Below the pieces are notes generated by a model. That model ran no database searches, was not told the DNA's origin, and worked only from the letters and a program-made list of their open reading frames with translations. A program made the translations under genes and the position numbers. A DNA stretch of 34,717 nt, from positions 1 to 34,717 of the forward strand of contig WAOK01000093.1 of NCBI GenBank assembly GCA_015521325.1, written 5' to 3'. Positions 7,842 through 14,464 of this stretch are shown here, piece after piece. Position 1 is the first letter of the stretch; each line of letters opens with the position of its first letter. The stretch comes from Desulfurococcales archaeon (GTDB taxonomy: Archaea; Thermoproteota; Thermoprotei_A; Sulfolobales; NBVN01).

Positions 7842-8539
7842 TTCCCAGCCCTTTCATAGAGGCGTTTCTTCAGTTCATAACTGTCCCTATCCCCGATGAT
7901 CCTTGCTGGCACACCGGCCACCACAGCCCTCGGCGGGACGTCCTTCGTGACTACGGCCCCAGCAGCCACGACCGCTCCCTCACCCACCCTCACGCCCGCA
8001 ACCAGGACGGCGTTAGCTCCTATCACTGCGTTGTCCTCGATGACCGTCTCAACGAGCCTGGAGCTGGGCGGGTACTTGTCGTTGGTTATGACGACCCTCG
8101 GGCCCAGGAACACGTTCTTCCCTATCCTGGCACCTATGGGTATGTAGACACCGGACTGTATGCTCGTTCCGTCACCCACAACGACGCCGCCGTCTATTAT
8201 GGTGCCCGTACCGACAACGACGCCGTCGCCTATCATGGTCCTCTCCCGGATCAGGACGTTGTGCCCTGTCTGTACCCTATTCCCTATCCTCACATCCTCA
8301 TAGATCGTCGTGCCGCCCCTTATCACGCACGCCTCACCGATGACGGCCCCGCTACTCGCGCTCGAGAGTTCTTCGAAATTCGTTACCACTCCCTTGAGGG
8401 ATGATCTTTTCGGGAAACCTACGATGATGGTGCCGAGGAGCATGGTGTTTCTTCCGATCACCGAGTTTCCGAGAATTGCTACGTCACCGACCATTGACAC
8501 GCTCTCCCCTATCCTAGCGTTCCTCGACACGAACACCAA
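7838..8539 (-). CDS. Left-handed beta-helix (hexapeptide repeat) acyltransferase
   Basis: A 233-residue protein made almost entirely of hexapeptide repeats, visible as repeated [IV]G.[GN] turns such as RIGNRVQTGHNVLI and TMIGDGVVVGTGTII, ending in a PPRAVVAGVPARIIG loop characteristic of CoA-dependent sugar acetyltransferases of the WbbJ/LbetaH group. It probably works as a homotrimer. The acceptor is unknown; nucleotide-sugar or amino-sugar acetylation for surface glycans or N-glycans is likely. The start is TTG 8539 or GTG 8536. It shares an operon with the PP-loop Fe-S protein and is divergent from the Ced-like genes. Confidence 0.85.
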   Translation of the reverse strand: MVFVSRNARIGESVSMVGDVAILGNSVIGRNTMLLGTIIVGFPKRSSLKGVVTNFEELSSASSGAVIGEACVIRGGTTIYEDVRIGNRVQTGHNVLIRERTMIGDGVVVGTGTIIDGGVVVGDGTSIQSGVYIPIGARIGKNVFLGPRVVITNDKYPPSSRLVETVIEDNAVIGANAVLVAGVRVGEGAVVAAGAVVTKDVPPRAVVAGVPARIIGDRDSYELKKRLYERAGK

Positions 8540-8569
8540 AGCCGGTCCCCGGTAGAGGCTACCGCACGC

Positions 8570-8577
8570 TTTATAAG
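8570..8577 (+). promoter_or_regulatory. TATA box of the Ced-like operon
   Basis: TTTATAAG lies about 27-30 bases upstream of the TTG start at 8602. This spacing predicts a leaderless or nearly leaderless transcript. Confidence 0.6.
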
Positions 8578-8601
8578 GCTCCGATACAGCGGGGCGAGAG
8601 G

Positions 8602-8871
8602 TTGAGCATAGTTGACTTCGTTAGGGATATGACTGTCCAAGTGATGACGGTCGCGTGGTTCGTCTTTCTGGTAACTTGGGTTATTGGGTGGGCCATAAAG
8701 GGCTCGCCCATACCGTTCCACAGGGTCAAGAGGGCCGGGCAGTCCCTCGTAGAAGACGCTGTCCTCGCAGCCTTCTGGTTGGCCATAGGGACGACGGTGT
8801 TCGCCCTCATCTCCTACATAGTTTCCAACATCGGCACAGGCATGCCTCCACCGCCCCAGCCATGGGGATGA
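8602..8871 (+). CDS. CedA1-like two-TM membrane protein (VirB2-pilin-like)
   Basis: An 89-residue protein with two long hydrophobic helices (about 10-32 and 52-77) joined by a short basic loop GSPIPFHRVKRAG, ending in a proline-rich tail. Size, two-helix layout and position ahead of a polytopic membrane gene and a tiny two-TM gene match the crenarchaeal Ced DNA-import locus, where CedA1 is the VirB2-like subunit that polymerises into a conjugation-type pilus. This is recognition from layout and motif memory, not an alignment. The TTG start fits a near-leaderless transcript. Five bases separate it from the next gene. Alternative: an unrelated small membrane protein. Confidence 0.6.
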   Translation: MSIVDFVRDMTVQVMTVAWFVFLVTWVIGWAIKGSPIPFHRVKRAGQSLVEDAVLAAFWLAIGTTVFALISYIVSNIGTGMPPPPQPWG

Positions 8872-8875
8872 TGCC

Positions 8876-10210
8876 TTGGAGCTCCTCACGCTCGCCGTCG
8901 CGCTAGCCTCGCTTACCTATGCCTTGGGGGCACTGATACTTGGTTTGCCGATACCCTACAGACCCCTCAAGCGCTGGGGCCCTAGGCTAATGGCGGACGC
9001 CGTCGCCACAATGATCATTGTGTCATCGCTCGGTATTCTGTTGTGGTTGTCCGATAAGGTGATGGAGATCATTGGGGTAACGTGGGGGAACTTCTACGAC
9101 TGGATGACGGTGAGGTTCACGGTACTCCTAGCGGTCTATGGTGTCTTACAGTACGTTTCCACTCTCCTCCATAGCTCTGGCCTAGACGTCCTCATCCCCA
9201 TAGTGTCGGGCACCGTCTCAGCAGTAAGCGCCGCGCTTACCGGGCTCAGGCTCATATTCTTCGTAGCCCTAGCCCTTCAGCGCCTGAGGTACTATTTCGT
9301 TGTCCTAGGCTCTGTCTTCTATTCGATACCCTTCAGGATCGGCAAGTCCGTCGGGGCCACGATGATCTCGATAGGTTTGGTCGCTTACATAGCGATGCCC
9401 GCCCTACCGCTCTTCGTGGAGGCATTCAGCCCGGATGTTCCCGGGCTCAGTATGCCCTCCAACCAGACATTCGTAGTGAATGTTAAGGACTCAGTGGGCA
9501 CCCCGGTCCCTTACCCGCTTCTCGAGCTCCGAAGCAGTAGGGGCGAGGTAGAGGGGATGATAGTGGGTGACATGTATGGGCGGGTAATACTTGGCGGAGG
9601 GAAGGATATGCTCCCGCCTACGTTCAACTACAGCGTTAGGGTGGGGTTCCTCGGCTACTACTTCGACACTGTCCCGAGTTTCATAACGGAGCTCAGCAAC
9701 GACTCAACCATAGTGATACCGAACCTCGTTTACTATGCTGGCGTCGGTGTGTTGACTCGTGGCGTGATGATGGATGTTGTGAGGGATGAGCCCGGGAAGA
9801 TAAGGCTCCGAGTGGTAGCGGTACTCACGTCGCCGGAGGTGCTGGTGACTAAGGTTGCCTACATAAGAGATGCTAGTGTGCGCGTAGGTAACGGTACATA
9901 TGAATGTCAATGGATTAGAAGTTATTGGCTCGACATACCGCTGGATACATGCCAAATCACAGGGCTCGAGAAAGGGAATATGCTGAGCATTGACTACCTT
10001 CCCGGTCCGTACCCGGGGCCGAACATCCGGGAAAAGAGAATAGTCTACGGAGACTCAGTCGAGGAGATGGTGGAGTCTTTAACTACGTACGCCGCTGCGG
10101 TGCTTTACAGGGAGCTCGTGCTACCGGCGATGTACATGGGGGTGGTGGCGTCCCTCACCGCTGCGGCGGCGAGGGTTCTCGGCGGCTCGATGAGGCTTCT
10201 TCCGAGGTGA
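8876..10210 (+). CDS. CedA-like polytopic membrane protein (VirB6-like) with extracytoplasmic domain
   Basis: A 444-residue membrane protein. Six hydrophobic segments lie in residues 1-190, then ~210 hydrophilic residues with several N-glycosylation sequons (NQT, NYS, NDS, NGT), then a C-terminal membrane segment around PAMYMGVVASLTAAAARVL. The soluble part starts with a beta-rich stretch (VKDSVGTPVPYPLLELRSS) like carboxypeptidase-regulatory or Ig-type domains and probably faces outside. Six or seven TM segments fit CedA, the channel-like part of the Ced DNA importer, although Sulfolobus CedA is shorter (about 260 aa from memory). The N-terminus repeats the CedA1-like motif as GLPIPYRPLKRWG. 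The start is TTG 8876. GAGGTGA at its 3' end is the ribosome-binding site of the next small gene. Confidence 0.55.
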   Translation: MELLTLAVALASLTYALGALILGLPIPYRPLKRWGPRLMADAVATMIIVSSLGILLWLSDKVMEIIGVTWGNFYDWMTVRFTVLLAVYGVLQYVSTLLHSSGLDVLIPIVSGTVSAVSAALTGLRLIFFVALALQRLRYYFVVLGSVFYSIPFRIGKSVGATMISIGLVAYIAMPALPLFVEAFSPDVPGLSMPSNQTFVVNVKDSVGTPVPYPLLELRSSRGEVEGMIVGDMYGRVILGGGKDMLPPTFNYSVRVGFLGYYFDTVPSFITELSNDSTIVIPNLVYYAGVGVLTRGVMMDVVRDEPGKIRLRVVAVLTSPEVLVTKVAYIRDASVRVGNGTYECQWIRSYWLDIPLDTCQITGLEKGNMLSIDYLPGPYPGPNIREKRIVYGDSVEEMVESLTTYAAAVLYRELVLPAMYMGVVASLTAAAARVLGGSMRLLPR

Positions 10211-10215
10211 GCCGT

Positions 10216-10374
10216 ATGCTCAGTAAGAGGGACCTGTCCGTTGCCCTAGCTTTGCTGCTTGCCCTCCTGATCCCCGGCCTCATTGACAGGGTTTTGCTTT
10301 TCCTCTCCGCCCTCCTCGTTCTTGCTGTCAGCAGGCTTCATAGTGACTCTGGTGCCGAGGAGCCTGGAGAGTAG
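10216..10374 (+). CDS. 52-aa two-TM protein, candidate CedA2 (VirB3-like)
   Basis: This ORF is below the track cut-off. ATG at 10216 runs to TAG at 10372-10374, encoding MLSKRDLSVALALLLALLIP then GLIDRVLLFLSALLVLAVSR and a short acidic tail: two back-to-back membrane helices with a positive N-terminus. A strong GAGGTGA ribosome-binding site sits 5 bases upstream, overlapping the stop of the CedA-like gene. Small two-TM CedA2 is the expected third partner of CedA and CedA1. The last 129 bases are antisense to the C-terminal tail of the YkgJ-like gene. Confidence 0.65.
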   Translation: MLSKRDLSVALALLLALLIPGLIDRVLLFLSALLVLAVSRLHSDSGAEEPGE

Positions 10375-10770
10375 TTCGCTAACAGCCCCCACCTCGTCGG
10401 GGAACATTTGTCTCACATCACTCCTGAACACCCTCTCCCTGTTTACGTAGACCCAGTCACACATCATGGACACGTTGAGCGTGCCCCTAGCGATGTTTAG
10501 GAGTAGCGGGAACATCCTGCAGGACAGGGGCTTCTTCTCGTGTATGGTGCAGGAACTGCTTGCGAAGTCGTAGAAAGGGCAGAAGCCCTCAATGGCCCAG
10601 AGATAGAACCCGTTCGCAATTCTTATAAAGGATAGTGATATGCCTCTCTTTCTCGCCTCTTCCTCAAGAACCTTGACCTCGCCCTCAAGAACTACTGGGT
10701 AGTCATGCTCTCCGGTGAAGAAGCAGCAGTGGGAGCACCTGAGGCACTTAAACCTAGTCATCGGCGTCAC
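10246..10770 (-). CDS. YkgJ-family cysteine-cluster protein
   Basis: A 174-residue putative zinc or iron-sulfur binding protein. Cysteines follow the YkgJ (CxxCxxCC) pattern: C9, C12, C15, C16, then C64 (GFCPF), C74 (SCTIHEKKP) and C84 (CRMFP). Family members are uncharacterised Fe-S or Zn proteins. The start is GTG 10770, or ATG 10761 within the overlap with ribK. The last ~42 residues are a charged, low-complexity tail (MKPADSKNEEGGEEK...) encoded antisense to the hydrophobic 52-aa gene, as expected of the complement of leucine-rich codons, so it may not be under selection as protein. It is last in the psmB-nfi-ribK-ykgJ cluster. Confidence 0.85.
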   Translation of the reverse strand: MTPMTRFKCLRCSHCCFFTGEHDYPVVLEGEVKVLEEEARKRGISLSFIRIANGFYLWAIEGFCPFYDFASSSCTIHEKKPLSCRMFPLLLNIARGTLNVSMMCDWVYVNRERVFRSDVRQMFPDEVGAVSELLSRLLGTRVTMKPADSKNEEGGEEKQNPVNEAGDQEGKQQS

Positions 10771-11164
10771 CGCACACGAGCTTGAGAGTCACTACAGACC
10801 CGTTCCTCAAGCCGAGGCTCTCCCTTAGATTCGCTGGCGAGACAGCCTCGATAACGTTCGGTGAGTGCCTACTGAGAAGGGGCCTTAGGATCAGCACGTT
10901 ACTGACTGCCCTTTCCTCCGCGAGTATCTCTCCCCTCCACACGAGGAGGGCCCCGACACCCGGCCCGAACTCGACCTTCGTCGGAAGACATTCTGAAGCT
11001 ATCTCCTCGAAACCATACTCTACTGACACATTGAGTGTGCCTGGGTACGGCTCAGCACCTAGCTCCTTAATGAAGTACTTGAGGTAGGGGTTCCGGGTGA
11101 CGTATTTCCCGCCCTCACCGAAACCCTCACTCACCTTACCGCGGAGAATAATTTCCCTGCTCAC
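10754..11164 (-). CDS. ribK: CTP-dependent riboflavin kinase
   Basis: Makes FMN from riboflavin using CTP, the archaeal replacement for bacterial RibF. The 136-residue length and the pattern G-K-V-x-E-G-F-G-E-G-G-K-Y followed by EPYPGTLNV (GTLN at 42-45) are diagnostic of the DUF120/RibK family; LGLRNGSVV near the C-terminus also fits. The GTG start overlaps the stop of nfi (GTGA), and the stop overlaps the start of the YkgJ gene, so translation is coupled along the cluster. Unlike some archaeal homologues there is no N-terminal HTH domain. Confidence 0.9.
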   Translation of the reverse strand: MSREIILRGKVSEGFGEGGKYVTRNPYLKYFIKELGAEPYPGTLNVSVEYGFEEIASECLPTKVEFGPGVGALLVWRGEILAEERAVSNVLILRPLLSRHSPNVIEAVSPANLRESLGLRNGSVVTLKLVCGDADD

Positions 11165-11799
11165 TTCCTACCAACCACCGATCTCCTAAACCTCTTGGTT
11201 ATGTAGTCCGCGTACCACGTGGGCTCGGGTAACGAATGGCTTCCCTTGAATAGCGTGGGAGAGAGGCGGACTATCTCGTCGATTGAGACCATGTGCCCAA
11301 TGCTTAAGTAGACAGTCTTCCTTCCTCTCCTAACCACGAGCGCCCCCCGCTTACCACCTATCTCTACGTAATCTCTTCCGTCATCTCCCTTAACGATCCT
11401 GCCAGCCAAGATCTTCTTAGCCGCTCCAATGCTTGGCCTCTCAAGAACGACACCCAAATGTGACGCTATCCCTACCCCCCTGGGGTGTGTCACACCATGC
11501 CCGTCCACCATGATTAGGTCGGCGTCAACACCGAGCTTCTCATACGCTTTAAACATGAGTGGAGCCTCCCTGAAGGCTAGGAGCCCGGGGATGTAGGGTA
11601 TGTCGACCTCACCCATAACGACGACGTATTCCCTCAGCTCAAGGTCCGGGTACGTGACCAGCGCTGCCGCAGCAATGCCTGTGTTCTTCACGTAGGCTAG
11701 GTCAAGGCCCACGATGTTCTTGAGATTATCTATTCTCCCCTCCCACGAAACCAGCCCCGCTAGTGCCCTCTGCAGAGCGATCGCTTTCCTAGCGTTCAT
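11161..11799 (-). CDS. nfi: Endonuclease V (deoxyinosine repair)
   Basis: Cleaves DNA at the second phosphodiester 3' of deoxyinosine, repairing adenine deamination, which is frequent at high temperature. The 212-residue length is typical. Catalytic acidic residues are visible as GLDLAY (D33), FREAP (E79) and VDGHGVTHPRG (D99). The DNA-wedge motif PYIP (68-71) and SIGAAKK complete the family signature. The ATG start is 14 bases downstream of the psmB stop, suggesting cotranscription with the proteasome gene. Confidence 0.95.
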   Translation of the reverse strand: MNARKAIALQRALAGLVSWEGRIDNLKNIVGLDLAYVKNTGIAAAALVTYPDLELREYVVVMGEVDIPYIPGLLAFREAPLMFKAYEKLGVDADLIMVDGHGVTHPRGVGIASHLGVVLERPSIGAAKKILAGRIVKGDDGRDYVEIGGKRGALVVRRGRKTVYLSIGHMVSIDEIVRLSPTLFKGSHSLPEPTWYADYITKRFRRSVVGRK

Positions 11800-11813
11800 T
11801 ACAGCTCCTTCAC

Positions 11814-12416
11814 CTACAGCTTTACGAATATCTCCTTAGTACCGGTTCTGTCGATTACGGCCACGTCTATACCGTCGCCTGAGTACACGTCTCTCTTGAT
11901 AGCCGTCTTAATCGCCTCAACCGCGAGTTCGACTGCCTCATCCTTGCTCAGATCCTCCTTATACCTGTTCTCGAGTACGGCTATGGCGATTGGGCCGCCC
12001 GAGCCGACGGCGGCGTAGTCGTCCTCGATCATTGAGCCGAGGGCATCCATCACTATTAGGTGGGAGCCCTCCTCATCAACACCACCGAATATTACCTCCG
12101 ACAAGAATGGGAACCACTTGTACTGATACAGAATAACAGAGAGCAGCTTGGCTGCCGACCTAACGGGGAGCTTAACGCCGTTCTCTATCTCGTAAGCGTG
12201 TAACTCAACATCCATTATCCTCTTCAGTGTCTGGATATCTGCGAAGAGCCCGGCGAAGGCTATTCCGTACCTGCCCTTGAAGGTGAAGACCTTCTTACCT
12301 GCCCTACTCATTATGAAGCCGCCGTAAGCGACCCTCCTCTCGGCGGCGAGGACGACGAAGTCCTTCGTCTTTAGACCTATCGCCGTCGCTGCTGAGCCAA
12401 CATTGCTCATCCTCAT
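11814..12416 (-). CDS. psmB: Proteasome beta subunit, non-catalytic (beta1-like) type
   Basis: A 20S proteasome core subunit of about 200 residues; AATAIGLKTKDFVVLAAERR and GKKVF give the Ntn-hydrolase fold signature. The nucleophilic Thr1 of catalytic beta subunits (TTTVG...) is absent: aligning on the conserved Gly puts Ala at that position, and Asp17 is Glu. Lys33 is kept. Crenarchaea typically carry such an unprocessed beta1 together with a catalytic beta2 encoded elsewhere, so this is probably the structural partner and not a decayed gene. The track starts at TTG 12419; ATG 12416, 29 bases from a TATA box, fits a leaderless mRNA better, and ATG 12410 is also possible. Confidence 0.93.
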   Translation of the reverse strand: MRMSNVGSAATAIGLKTKDFVVLAAERRVAYGGFIMSRAGKKVFTFKGRYGIAFAGLFADIQTLKRIMDVELHAYEIENGVKLPVRSAAKLLSVILYQYKWFPFLSEVIFGGVDEEGSHLIVMDALGSMIEDDYAAVGSGGPIAIAVLENRYKEDLSKDEAVELAVEAIKTAIKRDVYSGDGIDVAVIDRTGTKEIFVKL

Positions 12417-12442
12417 CAACCAACCTAAGCTCCCACCCTAGG

Positions 12443-12448
12443 TTATAA
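12443..12448. promoter_or_regulatory. Palindromic TATA box shared by divergent psmB and UPF0248 genes
   Basis: TTATAA is its own reverse complement. Its centre lies about 29 bases from the psmB ATG (12416) and 26 bases from the GTG at 12471, the distance expected between a TATA box and the start site on each side. No other TATA-like element is in the 54-base gap. Confidence 0.6.
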
Positions 12449-12470
12449 GGCTTTGAAGAACTAGCAGGAG

Positions 12471-12737
12471 GTGGGCGCTACGGGGAAGAACACAATAAGG
12501 TCGGTGGTGAAGAGGTACATCTACGAGGGCTGTCAAGACTGCGTTGTGGTCGTACTCGATAGGGCCTCACCCTCGGGTATAAGAGAGATATCGCTTGCCC
12601 TCGTCAAGGTGCTCGGCGATTACCTTGTTATAGGTGAAGTACTCATACCTATGCATAGGGTAGTGGAGATAAGGAAAGGGGGTAAAACGGTTTGGAGAAG
12701 GAAAGGAAGTGCGTACCGGAACTCTTCCGGAAGGTGA
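12471..12737 (+). CDS. UPF0248 / DUF504 (MJ1316-domain) protein
   Basis: An 88-residue protein. The block IPMHRVVEIRKGGKTVWRRKG is the hallmark of the UPF0248/MJ1316 family, linked by others to RNA-end recognition and repair, with no firmly established biochemical role. The GTG start is 26 bases from the palindromic TATA box; the AGGAGGTG that looks like a ribosome-binding site overlaps this GTG, so either the mRNA is leaderless or an internal GTG is used. The C-terminus overlaps the GTPase gene by 46 bases in another frame if the GTPase starts at TTG 12692. Confidence 0.75.
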   Translation: MGATGKNTIRSVVKRYIYEGCQDCVVVVLDRASPSGIREISLALVKVLGDYLVIGEVLIPMHRVVEIRKGGKTVWRRKGSAYRNSSGR

Positions 12738-13720
12738 GCGTCCCAACGTTCGAGGATCTGAGGTCACTCATACTTAGGCGATTCCCCGAGCCAGTCACGC
12801 TTCCCAAGTCAGTGAAGAAGAGGGGTATGGTGAAAGAGCTCATCAGGATTGAGAGGATCTACAACATAACGGATGACAGGCTAGCAAGGCTCGCAGAGAC
12901 CCTGCCGGAGCCGAAGGAACTTGGCCCGTTCTACAGGGAGCTCTTGTCAATATCTGGAATAACCAATTACGAGGAGGCTCTCGAGAGACTCATGGTCATG
13001 AGGAGAATAATAAAGAGCTTGTACCTCAGGTATAAGGCAAGGATAAAGGCGAGCTTCGACGCCGCGGAATCAAGGAAGCTTTCCAGGGAGTTCGTCGGCA
13101 GGGTGATCTCCGTACTAAGGAGGAACAGGTGGGTCTTGAACGGGCTCAAGGAGGCGTCAGTGACGATCTCCGGGATGCCGTGCATCAGCGAGGAGGAGCC
13201 CACAGTCGTTGAGGCGGGCACGCCCCAGGTAGGCAAGTCATCGCTTGTGAGGGCCCTCTCCACAGCGAAACCCGAGGTCTCACCGTTCCCGTTCACAACG
13301 AAGACGATAATCCTGGGTCATGTATACATAGACGAGTACCTGAGGATCCAGCTCATCGACACGCCCGGAATACTCGACCGCCCAATAGAGGAACTGAACC
13401 CCATAGAGAAGAAGGCACTGGCGGCGCTAAAGCACCTACCCAACGCCGTGCTCTTCGTCATAGACCCGAGGAGGGGCGCTTACTACTCGCTGGATAAGCA
13501 GCTCAAGCTATTGAAATCCGTTAAGGAACTGATCGGGGACAACGTGCCCTTCGTAATAGCGATAAACAAGGTCGACATATCGAAGCCTGACGAGGTCGCT
13601 AGGGCCGAGGCAATGGTTAGTGAGGTGTGCCCCACATGCCCCGTGATCAAGGTCTCCGCCCTCACCGGCGAGGGACTCGACGACCTCCTGAAGACTCTCC
13701 GCAGGGTTCTAGGTATTTAG
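12692..13720 (+). CDS. NOG1-like GTPase (Obg/HflX/TrmE clade)
   Basis: A 342-residue GTP-binding protein. The N-terminal helical domain (VPTFEDLRSLILRRF...) resembles NOG1, the nucleolar/ribosome-assembly GTPase. The G domain follows: G1 AGTPQVGKSSL (GKS ending at about residue 183), G2 FPFTTKT, G3 DTPG, G4 INKVD and G5 VSALTGEG. The likely role is large-subunit ribosome maturation. TTG 12692 keeps the FRKVSVPT block seen in NOG1 proteins and has GGGGG upstream; a GTG at 12734 would create a GTGA overlap with the UPF0248 stop. The 3' end overlaps the convergent DUF72 gene by 12 bases. Confidence 0.88.
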   Translation: MEKERKCVPELFRKVSVPTFEDLRSLILRRFPEPVTLPKSVKKRGMVKELIRIERIYNITDDRLARLAETLPEPKELGPFYRELLSISGITNYEEALERLMVMRRIIKSLYLRYKARIKASFDAAESRKLSREFVGRVISVLRRNRWVLNGLKEASVTISGMPCISEEEPTVVEAGTPQVGKSSLVRALSTAKPEVSPFPFTTKTIILGHVYIDEYLRIQLIDTPGILDRPIEELNPIEKKALAALKHLPNAVLFVIDPRRGAYYSLDKQLKLLKSVKELIGDNVPFVIAINKVDISKPDEVARAEAMVSEVCPTCPVIKVSALTGEGLDDLLKTLRRVLGI

Positions 13721-14464
13721 TATCCTCTTAAAACGAGTAGCGTCATCCCTCATGAATACGTTATTAAACATAACGAAGACCTCACCATCAACCTCAGCAA
13801 CCATCTCCTTGAGCCTAGCAAGATCCTCGTCGCTGTACTTGTACCTGTAGTTCGTTTCTCTGCCACCGATTCCGTGGAGCCTAAGGTAAACTGTGGGAGA
13901 CAACCCACTCGTTGGCGGCCACCACCTGAACGGGTCGACGACATGGATCAGGCGATCAACGGACTCAACTATCCTGGCAACAGTCTCCGGACGCTCTCTC
14001 CAGGAACCCCTCGGCTCCCACCCTATCAATACGGATGACCCGCAGATGCTTGAGGCCTCACGGAAGAACCTGAGCACACGCTCCACGTTCTCCTCACTGT
14101 ACCCGAACCGAGGTGGTGTCTGTACAACCACAACTCTTGCCTTAAGCGCCTCAGCGGCGTCGCAAGTTACTTCCCACGCCTCTATGTTCTCCCTCGTCGG
14201 CTTCAGGTCGCCGTACCTCTCCCACAGCTCCTTAGGGGGCCTCCACTTAGACCTCCTCCACGTCGGGGAACTCGGGGGATGAGTCACGGCTTGCCATGCC
14301 TTCATGTTAAACACGAAGCCCTCTGGGGCCTCATTCCTCAGCTTTGCCATCCTCTCTGGGTTCGGTCTGTTATAGAACGTCTCTTGAAGCTCGACGGTAT
14401 CGAATGTTTCGTAGTACTTTCGTCTCGACATGGGGAAGCCGCAGCATCCCACATACACCCTCAT
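13709..14464 (-). CDS. DUF72 family protein
   Basis: A 251-residue TIM-barrel-like protein. The N-terminal YVGCCGFPMSRRKYYETFDTVE, the ETFYNRPN block, FVFNMKAWQAVTHP, and the C-terminal YLRLHGIGGRETNYRYKYSDEDL followed by VFVMFNN are all typical of DUF72 (YecE-like) proteins, whose biochemical role is not established. The ATG overlaps the stop of the AbrB-type gene (ATGA), so both are on one transcript. Confidence 0.9.
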   Translation of the reverse strand: MRVYVGCCGFPMSRRKYYETFDTVELQETFYNRPNPERMAKLRNEAPEGFVFNMKAWQAVTHPPSSPTWRRSKWRPPKELWERYGDLKPTRENIEAWEVTCDAAEALKARVVVVQTPPRFGYSEENVERVLRFFREASSICGSSVLIGWEPRGSWRERPETVARIVESVDRLIHVVDPFRWWPPTSGLSPTVYLRLHGIGGRETNYRYKYSDEDLARLKEMVAEVDGEVFVMFNNVFMRDDATRFKRILNT

